This document shows positions 25,744-33,829 of a stretch of 64,000 bases of DNA, one piece after another; position 1 is the first letter of the stretch; the number at the start of each line of letters is the position of its first letter. Source of the stretch: Oceanobacter sp045430275 (GTDB lineage: Bacteria > Pseudomonadota > Gammaproteobacteria > Pseudomonadales > Oceanobacteraceae). Under the pieces are notes generated by a model. That model had not been told where the DNA came from. It was given only the letters and a program-made list of their open reading frames with translations, and made no database searches. The stretch is from assembly GCA_045430275.1 (NCBI GenBank), contig JAILXU010000006.1:124001-188000 (forward strand), written 5' to 3'. The position numbers were made by a program, and so were the translations under genes.

Positions 25744-26748
25744 ATGTCACACACTCTGACTTCATTGCCGTCGGGCATGCGTTTGTTACCCGCTCTGCTG
25801 GCCGGTATCGCCACACTCGGAGCCGCGCAACTGAGCCAGGCAGCCACTGCTTATGTCTCCAACGAGAAAGACAACAGCCTGTCATTAATCGATCTCGACA
25901 CGCTGGAAGTGGTCAAGACCATCGAAGTGGGCCAGCGTCCGCGCGGCATCACCTTTAACAAGGATTTCTCGCGCCTGTACATCTGCGCCAGCGACGACGA
26001 CACCGTACAGGTGATGGACGCCAATACCCACGAAATCATCTCCAGCCTGCCATCTGGCGAAGACCCGGAACAGTTCTCCCTGCACCCGGACAATCGCCGC
26101 TTGTACATCGCCAACGAAGAAAACGCGCTGGTGACGGTGGTCGACACCCAGACTGAATCAGTGATTGGCCAGATTGATGTTGGCGTCGAGCCGGAAGGCA
26201 TGGCCATCAGCCCGGACGGCAAGATTGCAGTCAACACCTCTGAAACCACCAGCATGTTGCACTGGATTGATACCGACACCCATGAGCTGATTCACAACAC
26301 CCGCGTTGATCAGCGCCCTCGTCATGTCGAATTCACCAAAGACGGCAAACAGCTCTGGGCCAGTGCCGAAATTGGCGGCACCGTGGCGGTGATTGATGTC
26401 GCCAGCAAAGACATTCTGCACACCATTCGCTTCAACATTCGTGGCATTCACGGCGATAAAATCCAGCCCGTTGGCATCAAGCTGTCCAAGGATGGCAACA
26501 CGGCGTTTATCGCCCTTGGCCCCGCCAATCACATCGCCGTGGTGGATACCCGCACCTATGAGGTGCTCGATTACCTGCTGGTGGGCCGCCGGGTCTGGCA
26601 CATGGACTTCAGCCCGGATGGCCGTCACCTGCTCACCACCAACGGCATCAGCGGCGATGTCTCCGTGATTGATGTGGCCAAGCGCAAGGTGATCAAATCC
26701 ATCCGCGTTGGACGCTTTCCCTGGGGGCTGGCGATCAAGCCAGACTAA
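25744..26748 (+). CDS. PQQ-catabolism-associated YVTN beta-propeller protein
   Basis: A 334-residue exported protein. The signal region (LLPALLAGIATLGAAQLSQAA) is followed by YVTN-type repeats: AYVSNEKDNSLSLIDLDT, LYICASDDDTVQVMDANT, LYIANEENALVTVVDTQT, TAFIALGPANHIAVVDTRT and HLLTTNGISGDVSVIDVA. These form a seven-bladed propeller in the periplasm. It corresponds to the TIGR03866 group found with PQQ alcohol oxidation. The exact role is unknown, and it does not show the PQQ-dehydrogenase W-docking motifs. GGAGG lies eight bases before the ATG. Confidence 0.85.
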   Translation: MSHTLTSLPSGMRLLPALLAGIATLGAAQLSQAATAYVSNEKDNSLSLIDLDTLEVVKTIEVGQRPRGITFNKDFSRLYICASDDDTVQVMDANTHEIISSLPSGEDPEQFSLHPDNRRLYIANEENALVTVVDTQTESVIGQIDVGVEPEGMAISPDGKIAVNTSETTSMLHWIDTDTHELIHNTRVDQRPRHVEFTKDGKQLWASAEIGGTVAVIDVASKDILHTIRFNIRGIHGDKIQPVGIKLSKDGNTAFIALGPANHIAVVDTRTYEVLDYLLVGRRVWHMDFSPDGRHLLTTNGISGDVSVIDVAKRKVIKSIRVGRFPWGLAIKPD

Positions 26749-26750
26749 AC

Positions 26751-27509
26751 ATGTCAGAACACACTGCAACCACCGCTCTGGTGGACATTCAGAACATCAG
26801 CTTTCGTTACCCCAGTGGCAAACAGGCGCTGGATGACGTCAGCTTTCAGCTCCAGGCCGGTCAGTTTCATGCCCTGCTGGGACTGAACGGTGCTGGAAAA
26901 AGCACCCTGTTTGCGCTGATCAGCCGCCTGTTTCAGGTTCAGCAAGGTGATATTCGGCTGAACGGCCAGAGCCTGAAAGCGGCTCCGGCCAAAGTGCTGG
27001 GGTCGATTGGCATGGTGTTTCAGCAAAGCACGCTGGACCTGGATTTGAGCGTGGCCGAAAACCTTCACTACCACGCCAGTTTGCACGGCATTCCACCGTC
27101 ACAACGCCAGCAACGCATCGACGAGGAACTGGCCCGCTTTGACATGAGCGATGCACATCACAAGAAGGTACGTGCTCTGAATGGCGGCCATCGCCGCCGG
27201 GTAGAAATTGCCCGTGCCCTGTTGCATCAGCCCTCGCTGCTGTTACTGGACGAAGCCACCGTTGGACTCGATCCAGCAACGCGACAACAGATCAACCAAT
27301 ATGTGCGCCAGCTTTGTCGGAAACAGCAGGTGGCGGTGCTGTGGGCAACCCACCTGATCGAAGAGATTCATACTGGCGACACCGTGGCCCTGCTGCATCA
27401 AAGCCGCTTGCTCGCCTGTGACAGCACCGAAGCCATTTGTCAGCAAGCCAATCGTTCCACGCTGGTACAGGCTTTTGAAACCCTGACCGGGACAGAGGCC
27501 AAAACATGA
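26751..27509 (+). CDS. ABC transporter ATPase of the PQQ-alcohol system (PedB-like)
   Basis: A 252-residue ATPase. Walker A is LLGLNGAGKST, the Q-loop is MVFQQSTLDLDL, and Walker B is LLLLDEATVGLD. The signature is LNGGHRRRVEIARAL, in which Asn and His replace the Ser and Gln of canonical LSGGQ. The GGHRRRVE form is, to my knowledge, characteristic of the TIGR03864 group linked to PQQ alcohol systems. It should drive the ABC-2 permease encoded next, overlapping by four bases. Confidence 0.87.
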   Translation: MSEHTATTALVDIQNISFRYPSGKQALDDVSFQLQAGQFHALLGLNGAGKSTLFALISRLFQVQQGDIRLNGQSLKAAPAKVLGSIGMVFQQSTLDLDLSVAENLHYHASLHGIPPSQRQQRIDEELARFDMSDAHHKKVRALNGGHRRRVEIARALLHQPSLLLLDEATVGLDPATRQQINQYVRQLCRKQQVAVLWATHLIEEIHTGDTVALLHQSRLLACDSTEAICQQANRSTLVQAFETLTGTEAKT

Positions 27510-28294
27510 ACGCTTCCGCCTACTGGTACGCCTTCACCGGCATATTCAAACGCGAACTGCTGCGTTTCGTGCATCAACGCACGCGATTTCTCAGCTCACT
27601 GGTGCGTCCGTTTATCTGGCTCGCCGTCTTTGCCGCCGGTTTTCGTGCAGCACTGGGGATTTCCATCATTGAGCCTTACGACACCTACATCACCTATCAG
27701 GAGTACATCGCGCCGGGACTGGTGGCCATGGTGCTGCTGTTTAATGCCATGCAAAGCTCGCTCTCCATGGTCTACGACCGCGAAATGGGCAGCATGCGAG
27801 TGTTACTGATGAGTCCGCTGCCACGCTGGTATTTGCTGCTATGCAAACTGGCCGCCAGCGCGCTGGTGTCGATTCCACAAGCCTATGCATTTCTGGCCAT
27901 CGCCTGGTGCTTTGACGTTCAGCCGCCCGCGATTGGCTACCTGTGGCTGGCACCGGTTCTGCTGATATGCGGCATGGTTCTAGGCGCATTGGGGCTGTTT
28001 ATTTCCAGCTTTATCAAACAACTGGAAAACTTCGCCGGAGTGATGAACTTCGTGATATTCCCGATGTTCTTTCTATCATCGGCGCTCTACCCGCTCTGGC
28101 GGATGCAGGAAAGCAGCGACTGGCTGTACTGGCTCTGTAGCATCAACCCCTTCACCTTCTGTGTGGAACTGATTCGCTTCAGCCTCTACAACCAATGGAA
28201 CGGCGAAGCGGCTGCCGTCGTGGCAGGTTGTCTGATTGGCTTTATTACACTCGCCGTCTGGGCCTTCGACCCACAACGAGGGGCATCGCGGTAG
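27506..28294 (+). CDS. ABC-2-type permease of the PQQ-alcohol system (PedC-like)
   Basis: A 262-residue inner-membrane protein of the ABC-2 exporter type, with about six hydrophobic helices. The family stretch IAPGLVAMVLLFNAMQSSLS is followed by VYDREMGSMRVLLMSPLPRWY. It matches the alcohol ABC transporter permease group (TIGR03861, PedC). The ATPase-permease pair probably exports or relocates a compound needed for alcohol oxidation, and the cargo is not known. It ends the operon, 54 bp before the CRISPR leader inverted repeat. Confidence 0.87.
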   Translation: MNASAYWYAFTGIFKRELLRFVHQRTRFLSSLVRPFIWLAVFAAGFRAALGISIIEPYDTYITYQEYIAPGLVAMVLLFNAMQSSLSMVYDREMGSMRVLLMSPLPRWYLLLCKLAASALVSIPQAYAFLAIAWCFDVQPPAIGYLWLAPVLLICGMVLGALGLFISSFIKQLENFAGVMNFVIFPMFFLSSALYPLWRMQESSDWLYWLCSINPFTFCVELIRFSLYNQWNGEAAAVVAGCLIGFITLAVWAFDPQRGASR

Positions 28295-28347
28295 ATCCTG
28301 ATACAAGCCGACCACGCCCATCAGATGTATACTCACATCGTCATGGA

Positions 28348-28481
28348 TTTGACCCTAATTTCGACAGATTTTGTAACTCATTGATTTTAAAGGGGTTATA
28401 AAAACTCTGAAAAATAGGGTCAAAACACCCTGAAAGCCAGGAAGCTCTTTAAAAACAGGAAGTTAGCAAAATATTGCAACA
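28348..28481 (+). promoter_or_regulatory. Leader of the type I-F CRISPR array, with IHF site
   Basis: The A+T-rich region before the first repeat contains TAACTCATTGATT at 28374-28386, a full match to the IHF consensus read as YAANNNNTTGATW, about 96 bp from the first repeat. It is flanked by a perfect 10-bp inverted repeat, TTTGACCCTA (28348-28357) and TAGGGTCAAA (28415-28424). Type I-F leaders carry IHF sites used in spacer integration. The degenerate repeat at the far end confirms that the leader is on this side. Confidence 0.7.
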
Positions 28482-28689
28482 GTTCACTGCCGCACAGGCA
28501 GCTTAGAAACTGCTGATTTCCAGAGCTGGTCTTAAAGCTGGGTTCACTGCCGCACAGGCAGCTTAGAAAGAACAAAACTGCGCCAGTGCTGGAATCTGTA
28601 GGTTCACTGCCGCACAGGCAGCTTAGAAACATCTGAGGAAGCAGCCATTGCCAGGTTGGCCGTTCACTGCCGCACAGGCTGCTTATTTT
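28482..28689 (+). CRISPR. Type I-F CRISPR mini-array, 4 repeats and 3 spacers
   Basis: Three identical 28-bp repeats start at 28482, 28542 and 28602 (GTTCACTGCCGCACAGGC then AGCTTAGAAA), and a fourth, altered copy lies at 28662-28689. The repeat is of the I-F (Ypest) type, with hairpin arms CTGCC and GGCAG. All three spacers are 32 nt (28510-28541, 28570-28601, 28630-28661), the normal I-F length. The last repeat has one change in the stem and TTTT in place of the final GAAA, marking the distal end. No cas genes or tniQ lie in the window, so the array is an orphan or depends on a remote cas locus. Confidence 0.96.
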
Positions 28690-28740
28690 CTCCAGCAGCT
28701 CAACCAAAATTAGAAAATGACATTTTTTTGAAAACAGGAC

Positions 28741-28769
28741 TTGCCAACTCGAAACATCGCCATTAATAT
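28741..28769 (+). promoter_or_regulatory. Promoter of tRNA-Val
   Basis: TTGCCA (28741-28746) and TAATAT (28764-28769) are spaced by 17 bp and lie 17 bp before the tRNA. A G+C-rich stretch (CGCGCC) follows the -10 box, as expected for a stable-RNA discriminator. Confidence 0.65.
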
Positions 28770-28785
28770 ACGCGCCACTTGCTTC

Positions 28786-28862
<77 letters not shown>

Positions 28863-28872
28863 AAATTCCTTC

Positions 28873-28905
28873 AAAAACAGTCGCTTACGAGCGGCTGTTT
28901 TTGTT
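28873..28905 (+). terminator. Terminator after tRNA-Val
   Basis: AAAAACAGTCGCT (28873-28885) pairs with AGCGGCTGTTTTT (28890-28902), with one wobble and a TACG loop. The T-rich side continues as GTTTG. This is a good intrinsic terminator 10 bases after the tRNA. Confidence 0.85.
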
Positions 28906-29026
28906 TGTGGTATTTGTTGACGATTCATTTTTTACGCGACGGATGTTCTTAGACAGTTAGCGGTTTGTCTTTAGACACCTTGCTATTGCAAAGCTTCCCG
29001 TTCAGCCCATCGAATAATCTACATAC

Positions 29027-30214
29027 CTACTTCTCACCCTCTGGCGTCAGCCAATATCTCAGTACAAATCCAATGCTCGCCGCTCCGAACATCACTGCTA
29101 TCAGGGCCATTGGGCTGCCGTCAGTAATCAGGCTGGCCCCCCACCCTGTCAGACCACCCGTGATAAATCCCATGGCCCCCAGTAAAGCGGTTGCTGTGGC
29201 ACTGTGACTGGGAAAATACTCTGTTGTAGAGGATGTCGCATTCGATAGCAGGAAGCCGTGGCAGCCCATTAATAGCACCAATCCTGGCATGATCACGGCA
29301 AAGGCAGGCTGATCGACCCATAAGAGATAAACAACCAGAGCCGCTCCGATCACTATCTGGATGGCTTGTCCGAGGTCAATAATAGTTCGAGGCTCAAACT
29401 GCTTTAGCAAACGCAGATTTATACGGCTCGCTATCAGCATGCTGATCACACTCAGTGCGAAGTAAAATGGAAACCAGACATCCGAAACGCCGAAATACCC
29501 CATATAAATACCCGGCGATAGTGTGATGCACGCCAATAAACCCGCATAGGCACTGCACACGGTGGCGATATAACGCCAGCAGCGGCGCTCACGCAGGACA
29601 ACCCCATAACGCTGAAACAGATTGCCGGTTGTGGTGTGCTGTCGGGTCTCAGGTTGATAGCGGTGAAACATAAATAGCAGCCCCAACGCGTAGAGCATAA
29701 GAAACGCAAAGATGGCCTGCCAGTTCACCAGCTTCAGAATGACCATGCCTAACAGAGGGGCAACCAGCGGGGCAAACATCATCACCTGAATGACTCGAAC
29801 CAGATTGGCCGCCCCTTCCCTGCCCCGACTGATATCCCGAATAATCGCTGCACTGTTCACGCTGGCCAGGCCACCTCCGAACGCCTGTAAGACACGCGAC
29901 ACCCATAATGCTTCCAGTGTGGGTGACAGAAAGGTGATGGTGCTCGCCGCCACAAAGATACCCAGCCCGATACGGATTGAGGTTCGTCGGCCAATGTAGT
30001 CAGAAAATGGCCCGCCCAGCAGTTGTCCAATACTGAAGCTGATCATGTACAGGCTGATGGAAATTTCCACATCATGAATCGGGGCCTGCAGCGCATCTGC
30101 GATGGTGGGCATAGCCGCCAGATAGATATCAATCGCCAGCGGTGTTAATGCGGACAGAGCGGATAACATCAATAACTGATACGAGCGCATATCCGCTGTT
30201 TTTAGTTCAGACAT
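29027..30214 (-). CDS. Bcr/CflA-family MFS drug exporter
   Basis: A 395-residue inner-membrane proton-coupled exporter with about 12 hydrophobic helices. The opening LLMLSALSALTPLAIDIYLAAMPTIADAL is typical of Bcr/CflA proteins, and QLLGGPFSDYIGRRTSIRIG is the MFS loop 2-3 motif. Family members export drugs such as bicyclomycin or chloramphenicol, or small sulfur compounds. The substrate here is unknown. About 160 bp separate its end from the tRNA-Val terminator. Confidence 0.9.
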   Translation of the reverse strand: MSELKTADMRSYQLLMLSALSALTPLAIDIYLAAMPTIADALQAPIHDVEISISLYMISFSIGQLLGGPFSDYIGRRTSIRIGLGIFVAASTITFLSPTLEALWVSRVLQAFGGGLASVNSAAIIRDISRGREGAANLVRVIQVMMFAPLVAPLLGMVILKLVNWQAIFAFLMLYALGLLFMFHRYQPETRQHTTTGNLFQRYGVVLRERRCWRYIATVCSAYAGLLACITLSPGIYMGYFGVSDVWFPFYFALSVISMLIASRINLRLLKQFEPRTIIDLGQAIQIVIGAALVVYLLWVDQPAFAVIMPGLVLLMGCHGFLLSNATSSTTEYFPSHSATATALLGAMGFITGGLTGWGASLITDGSPMALIAVMFGAASIGFVLRYWLTPEGEK

Positions 30215-30411
30215 AAGAACTCAGGAAACGATGAGGAAGCCTGTCAGACTAATTCATTCAACTGGAAGAACAAACCCGACTTTTAAAAACCCTTTGTTGC
30301 AGATAGGAGCACAGTGAAGTTTTTCAGTGACGTGGCGAATCTTTCACTTACAAACGAGCCTCTATCTTCTACTATTAGGCTCACTGCATTATTGCTATTT
30401 AAGGACGGATT

Positions 30412-31263
30412 ATGCCTCGCTCTCTCTCTTATCTTTGCTTGCCTCTGGCTTTATTGCTGCTCTCTGGCTGCGCTGCCATGCAGGAACATCTGGATGTCCA
30501 AAAGCCAACGGCGGACGTCAAAGGCGTTAACATTGCGGATATGACACTGGACAGTGTCAGCTTGCTGGTCGATATGAACATCAACAACCCCAATGCGTTC
30601 GGGTTCAACACCTCCGGTTTTGATCTGGCATTGGCGGTAGAGAACAACACGCTGGCGACGCTGGATCAGTCGGGTCAGGCTCTGAAAGTACCGGCCAATG
30701 GCAGCGCTTCCACCAGCGTGCCATTAACACTCAAATTTGCGGATATTTATAACGCCATTTCCAGCGTTAAAAATCAGGATGAATTCAACTACGGTATTGA
30801 TGCCGGGTTTGATGTGGCCTTACCGGTTATTGGGAATGTGCGCATTCCAGTTAACTTTGCCAGCTCCCTGCCTATTCCCAAGCGCCCGGAAATCAGCCTC
30901 CGCGATGCCAGTCTGGGCAAGGTTGGCTGGTCAGGTGCCGAAATGAAGCTGGTGCTGGACGTTGAGAATCCGAACTCGTTCGGGATCGATCTGAATGCTC
31001 TGAATTATCAGATTGTCTCGGCGGGCCAGTCTCTGGGCGGCGGCAGCGTGAAAGCTGTCTCTCTGAAGGAAGGTGAAAAACACCAGATCACCATTCCGGT
31101 CAATCTGAGCTTTGCCAAACTGGGCAGCAGTCTGGTCAGTATGCTGACCGGCAACAAAGACATGGAGATTGATCTGAATGGCACGCTGGATTTTGCCCCG
31201 GATCTGGGTTTCTGGAAGCCTGAACCGATGGAATTTTCCGCACGTCAGGCGTTGAGCAAGTAA
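30412..31263 (+). CDS. LEA type 2 family lipoprotein
   Basis: A 283-residue lipoprotein. LPLALLLLSGCAAM holds the lipobox, with the lipidated Cys at about residue 20. Two LEA2/water-stress-type beta domains follow. The first is built around LLVDMNINNPNAFGFNTSG and the second around LVLDVENPNSFGIDLNALNY. Bacterial members are envelope proteins of unclear role. AAGGACGGATT before the ATG fixes the start. A hairpin follows the gene. Confidence 0.85.
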   Translation: MPRSLSYLCLPLALLLLSGCAAMQEHLDVQKPTADVKGVNIADMTLDSVSLLVDMNINNPNAFGFNTSGFDLALAVENNTLATLDQSGQALKVPANGSASTSVPLTLKFADIYNAISSVKNQDEFNYGIDAGFDVALPVIGNVRIPVNFASSLPIPKRPEISLRDASLGKVGWSGAEMKLVLDVENPNSFGIDLNALNYQIVSAGQSLGGGSVKAVSLKEGEKHQITIPVNLSFAKLGSSLVSMLTGNKDMEIDLNGTLDFAPDLGFWKPEPMEFSARQALSK

Positions 31264-31291
31264 CACACTCTGCTCTTGAAACGCTGCTCTT

Positions 31292-31315
31292 GAAACGCTG
31301 CACCCGCAGCGTTTC
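31292..31315 (+). terminator. Terminator after the LEA2 gene
   Basis: GAAACGCTGC (31292-31301) pairs perfectly with GCAGCGTTTC (31306-31315) around an ACCC loop. A partial direct repeat of the left arm (CTGCTCTTGAAACG) occurs just upstream at about 31270. Confidence 0.7.
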
Positions 31316-31326
31316 TTACGATTCGC

Positions 31327-31770
31327 TCAGTCCGAGTCGGACGGCATTTTACTGAATCTGGGTAATTCGCCGGGATCAACAAACCATTCAGCGGCTGAAT
31401 CACAAAAAATATTCATCTCCGGTTGCACGCCGGGATCGCCATCCAGTGAACCTGCCGGTATCACCATGACTTTTCCACTCTGGGGCAACCAGGGCATATT
31501 GCTGCCACACTGCTTGCAGAAAGCACTGGCAAAATGGCGCGCTTCCTTGACGGCGTAGTAACCTACCCGCTCTTCCCCACTCAACCACTCAAACTGATCG
31601 GTCGGCACAAACATATTGGCAGAGTAAGCCGAACCGGTGACCTTGCGACAACGCGAGCAATGGCAATGCTGGAAAATACCGACAAAGCCTGTGATGCGAT
31701 AACGCACCTCACCGCACAAACAGCTGCCTTCGGTTGTTTTAAAATCCTGCATTGGGTGTGACTCGCTCAT
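31327..31770 (-). CDS. GFA/CENP-V family zinc protein
   Basis: A 147-residue protein of the glutathione-dependent formaldehyde-activating family. Zinc ligands appear in GSCLCGEVRY, HCHCSRCRK and FCKQCGSNMPW. Most bacterial members have unproven activity, and no formaldehyde genes are adjacent. ATG 31770 has AGAGG eight bases upstream. Upstream in-frame codons would add 31 residues unlike the family. Confidence 0.87.
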   Translation of the reverse strand: MSESHPMQDFKTTEGSCLCGEVRYRITGFVGIFQHCHCSRCRKVTGSAYSANMFVPTDQFEWLSGEERVGYYAVKEARHFASAFCKQCGSNMPWLPQSGKVMVIPAGSLDGDPGVQPEMNIFCDSAAEWFVDPGELPRFSKMPSDSD

Positions 31771-31866
31771 TCCATGCCTCTTTTGGTTATTAGCTAATGC
31801 CTTCAAGTTACGAGGTTCGGGCATAACAGGAAAGCTGGCACATTGGAAAATCGGAGCTTGCACACA

Positions 31867-31892
31867 AAAATGGAGGCCGAAGCCTCCATTTT
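31867..31892 (-). terminator. Terminator of slyD
   Basis: AAAATGGAGGC (31867-31877) pairs perfectly with GCCTCCATTTT (31882-31892) around CGAA. On the minus strand it is followed by TTTTTG, 40 bases after the slyD stop. Confidence 0.85.
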
Positions 31893-31932
31893 CAAAACCG
31901 CGCCACAGTTGGCGTAAAAGAGCACTTAATGC

Positions 31933-32418
31933 TCAGTGCTGATGACCTTCAGGGCCATGAACGTGACCGTGTTCAATCTCTTCCTGACTGGCTTCACGAA
32001 CGGTTTCAACTTTAACGCTGAACGCCAGTGCCTTGCCTGCCAGAGGGTGGTTGGCATCAACCGTGACGATGTTTTCTTCAACTTCAGTCACGATCAGATT
32101 AACGGGGCCCTGTTCTGTTTGAGCCGTAAATGCCATGCCTGGCTCAACGTTTTCAACGCCGGTAAAGGCTTCACTTGGCACTTTCTGAATACGCTCTTCG
32201 CTGTATTCGCCATAAGCATCAGCAGCTTCAACAGTGACTTCAAATTCATCACCAACCTGCTTGCCATCCAGAGCCTTCTCCAGACCCGGAATGATGTTTT
32301 GCGCACCGTGCAGGTACGTCATTGGCTCAGCGCCTTCAGAAGAGTCGATCGTTTCGCCAGAGGCAATGTCAACGACCTTATAGTGAATGCTCACTACCTT
32401 ATGTTGTTCAATGGTCAT
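31933..32418 (-). CDS. slyD: FKBP-type peptidyl-prolyl isomerase SlyD
   Basis: A 161-residue cytoplasmic folding factor and metallochaperone. The FKBP halves (VVSIHYKVVDIASGE, MTYLHGAQNIIPGLEKAL) flank the insert-in-flap chaperone domain (VTVEAADAYGEYSEERIQKV onward). The His-rich tail HGHVHGPEGHQH is shorter than in E. coli, so nickel capacity may be reduced. The start at 32418 gives the usual N terminus. A 72-base upstream extension is not family-like. Confidence 0.92.
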   Translation of the reverse strand: MTIEQHKVVSIHYKVVDIASGETIDSSEGAEPMTYLHGAQNIIPGLEKALDGKQVGDEFEVTVEAADAYGEYSEERIQKVPSEAFTGVENVEPGMAFTAQTEQGPVNLIVTEVEENIVTVDANHPLAGKALAFSVKVETVREASQEEIEHGHVHGPEGHQH

Positions 32419-32586
32419 CAGAGATTTCCAGTTGCGGGTTCCGCCAGGCGGAATATGTGTGTATGCAAAGGCGACCTGAAAGCGGCACAAAAAACCGTTG
32501 CAGGGGTCGTTCTCTACGAGTAAGCAGCGAGTATAACAAGTGTTGGCTTCTGCGCTAGCGCACTTTATTACAGTCAGGACAAGAGT

Positions 32587-33795
32587 CTAATAACGATGCG
32601 GCAAGTGCTCTCTGGCTGACAACCATGTTTCAAACGCAGAAGATAACCCCGACAAGCCACCCGGATAGGTCTGCTCAAACGCTGTTTGAGGGTCAAAAGG
32701 CAGACAGGGGTGAGCGGCATATCTGGCCAGCATTTGCGTAAGCCAGGCCTTGCCTTCGGTGTGTTCCATCAAAAAATGCACCAATAAAGACGCCAAGGCG
32801 TAATTCCGATGGCGCTGACGGGCGTAAAAGTCCTGATGACTCATGCCCGTTAATTGCCCTAATGACTTTGTCTGGCTCTGACGAATCTGATTCAACGCCC
32901 AACGATCAACCGGCACTCGCGCGGCACTGAGTTGCCATTGCAGACGCTCCATATATTCGGCAATCCCCTCCATCAGCCACACCGGCAGGCTGCCCAGCAT
33001 GGCCACCGTCATGGCATGGGTCATTTCATGCCGGGCAACAGCGCGTGTTTGCGAATCTGAAGCGTATCGGGGCATGTAAATCCGGTGCTCACTCGCCCGG
33101 TAAAACGCCCCGGTCTGGGAGGAAATGCCTTCCTGGGTGCGATAGGTTGCATAGCGTGTCTGATTTTCAAACAGAGTGATGTTCAAGGTCACCGGGCGGC
33201 GTTGTGGCTTCGGAATCAGACGGCTGAAAATGCGATACATCAGCTCGGCTTCACGCTCTAATGTCGCCTGCACACTGGAATCTCCCGCCCAATCGGGATA
33301 ATTCAAGACCAGCTTCATGCCCGCATTGCGCGTTTTATAGTGCTGGCTCAGATCTTCTGCGGTTTCCGTCGGCTTATCACCAAAGTGTACCCGGCCCTTG
33401 TCATCGACCCAGCGATACACGCCAGCGGGTTTGGCTTTCGGTTTGGGAGGCTTGATCTGATCCGGTCGCATGCAACCGGCAGCCTGCGGATGGTGACTGC
33501 CATCCAGACCTGGCACTGGTAGATGAACACTGATCGACTGCTCGACCCCTTCTGCTGAAGGATCTCCGGGCAACGCCTGCAATGATCGCTCAGGGATCAC
33601 AATTCGGGCACCGGATAACTGCAGCAAGCTGGGAGTTTGCGGACTGACAGAGTAACGCTCCCGCCACTCGGCAGGTATCTGATGAAGCAGATAATTCCGC
33701 TGCCCCGGCGACAACAAACGCCAACACACCTCGATGGTGACCAGCAGCAACAGCAGGATAAAAACGAGACGAAACACATACAGTAATGCTTTCAT
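32587..33795 (-). CDS. Membrane-anchored DUF4124 protein with HExxH peptidase-like domain
   Basis: A 402-residue protein. An N-terminal helix (LYVFRLVFILLLLLVTIEV) should anchor it with the rest in the periplasm. At about residues 120-150 a DUF4124 element reads GVYRWVDDKGRVHFGDKP. The C-terminal half holds RAVARHEMTHAMTVAMLG and WLMEGIAEYMERL, the HExxH plus downstream E-x-x-Y arrangement of gluzincin-type zinc peptidases (M1/DUF1570-like). A peptidase role in the envelope is likely but the substrate is unknown. Confidence 0.72.
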   Translation of the reverse strand: MKALLYVFRLVFILLLLLVTIEVCWRLLSPGQRNYLLHQIPAEWRERYSVSPQTPSLLQLSGARIVIPERSLQALPGDPSAEGVEQSISVHLPVPGLDGSHHPQAAGCMRPDQIKPPKPKAKPAGVYRWVDDKGRVHFGDKPTETAEDLSQHYKTRNAGMKLVLNYPDWAGDSSVQATLEREAELMYRIFSRLIPKPQRRPVTLNITLFENQTRYATYRTQEGISSQTGAFYRASEHRIYMPRYASDSQTRAVARHEMTHAMTVAMLGSLPVWLMEGIAEYMERLQWQLSAARVPVDRWALNQIRQSQTKSLGQLTGMSHQDFYARQRHRNYALASLLVHFLMEHTEGKAWLTQMLARYAAHPCLPFDPQTAFEQTYPGGLSGLSSAFETWLSAREHLPHRY

Positions 33796-33829
33796 AAACC
33801 GCTCCGGGCCGAGCCATCAATGCTCACCA

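Noticed and set aside
27184..27210. LNGGH in the PQQ-system ATPase as a broken signature motif
   Set aside because: The GGHRRRVE form is usual in this ATPase group, and Walker A and B are intact.
28420..28707. Minus-strand open frame with repeated LSCLCGSEP phrases
   Set aside because: The repeats in the protein are simply the CRISPR repeat translated every 60 bases. It has no independent gene signals.
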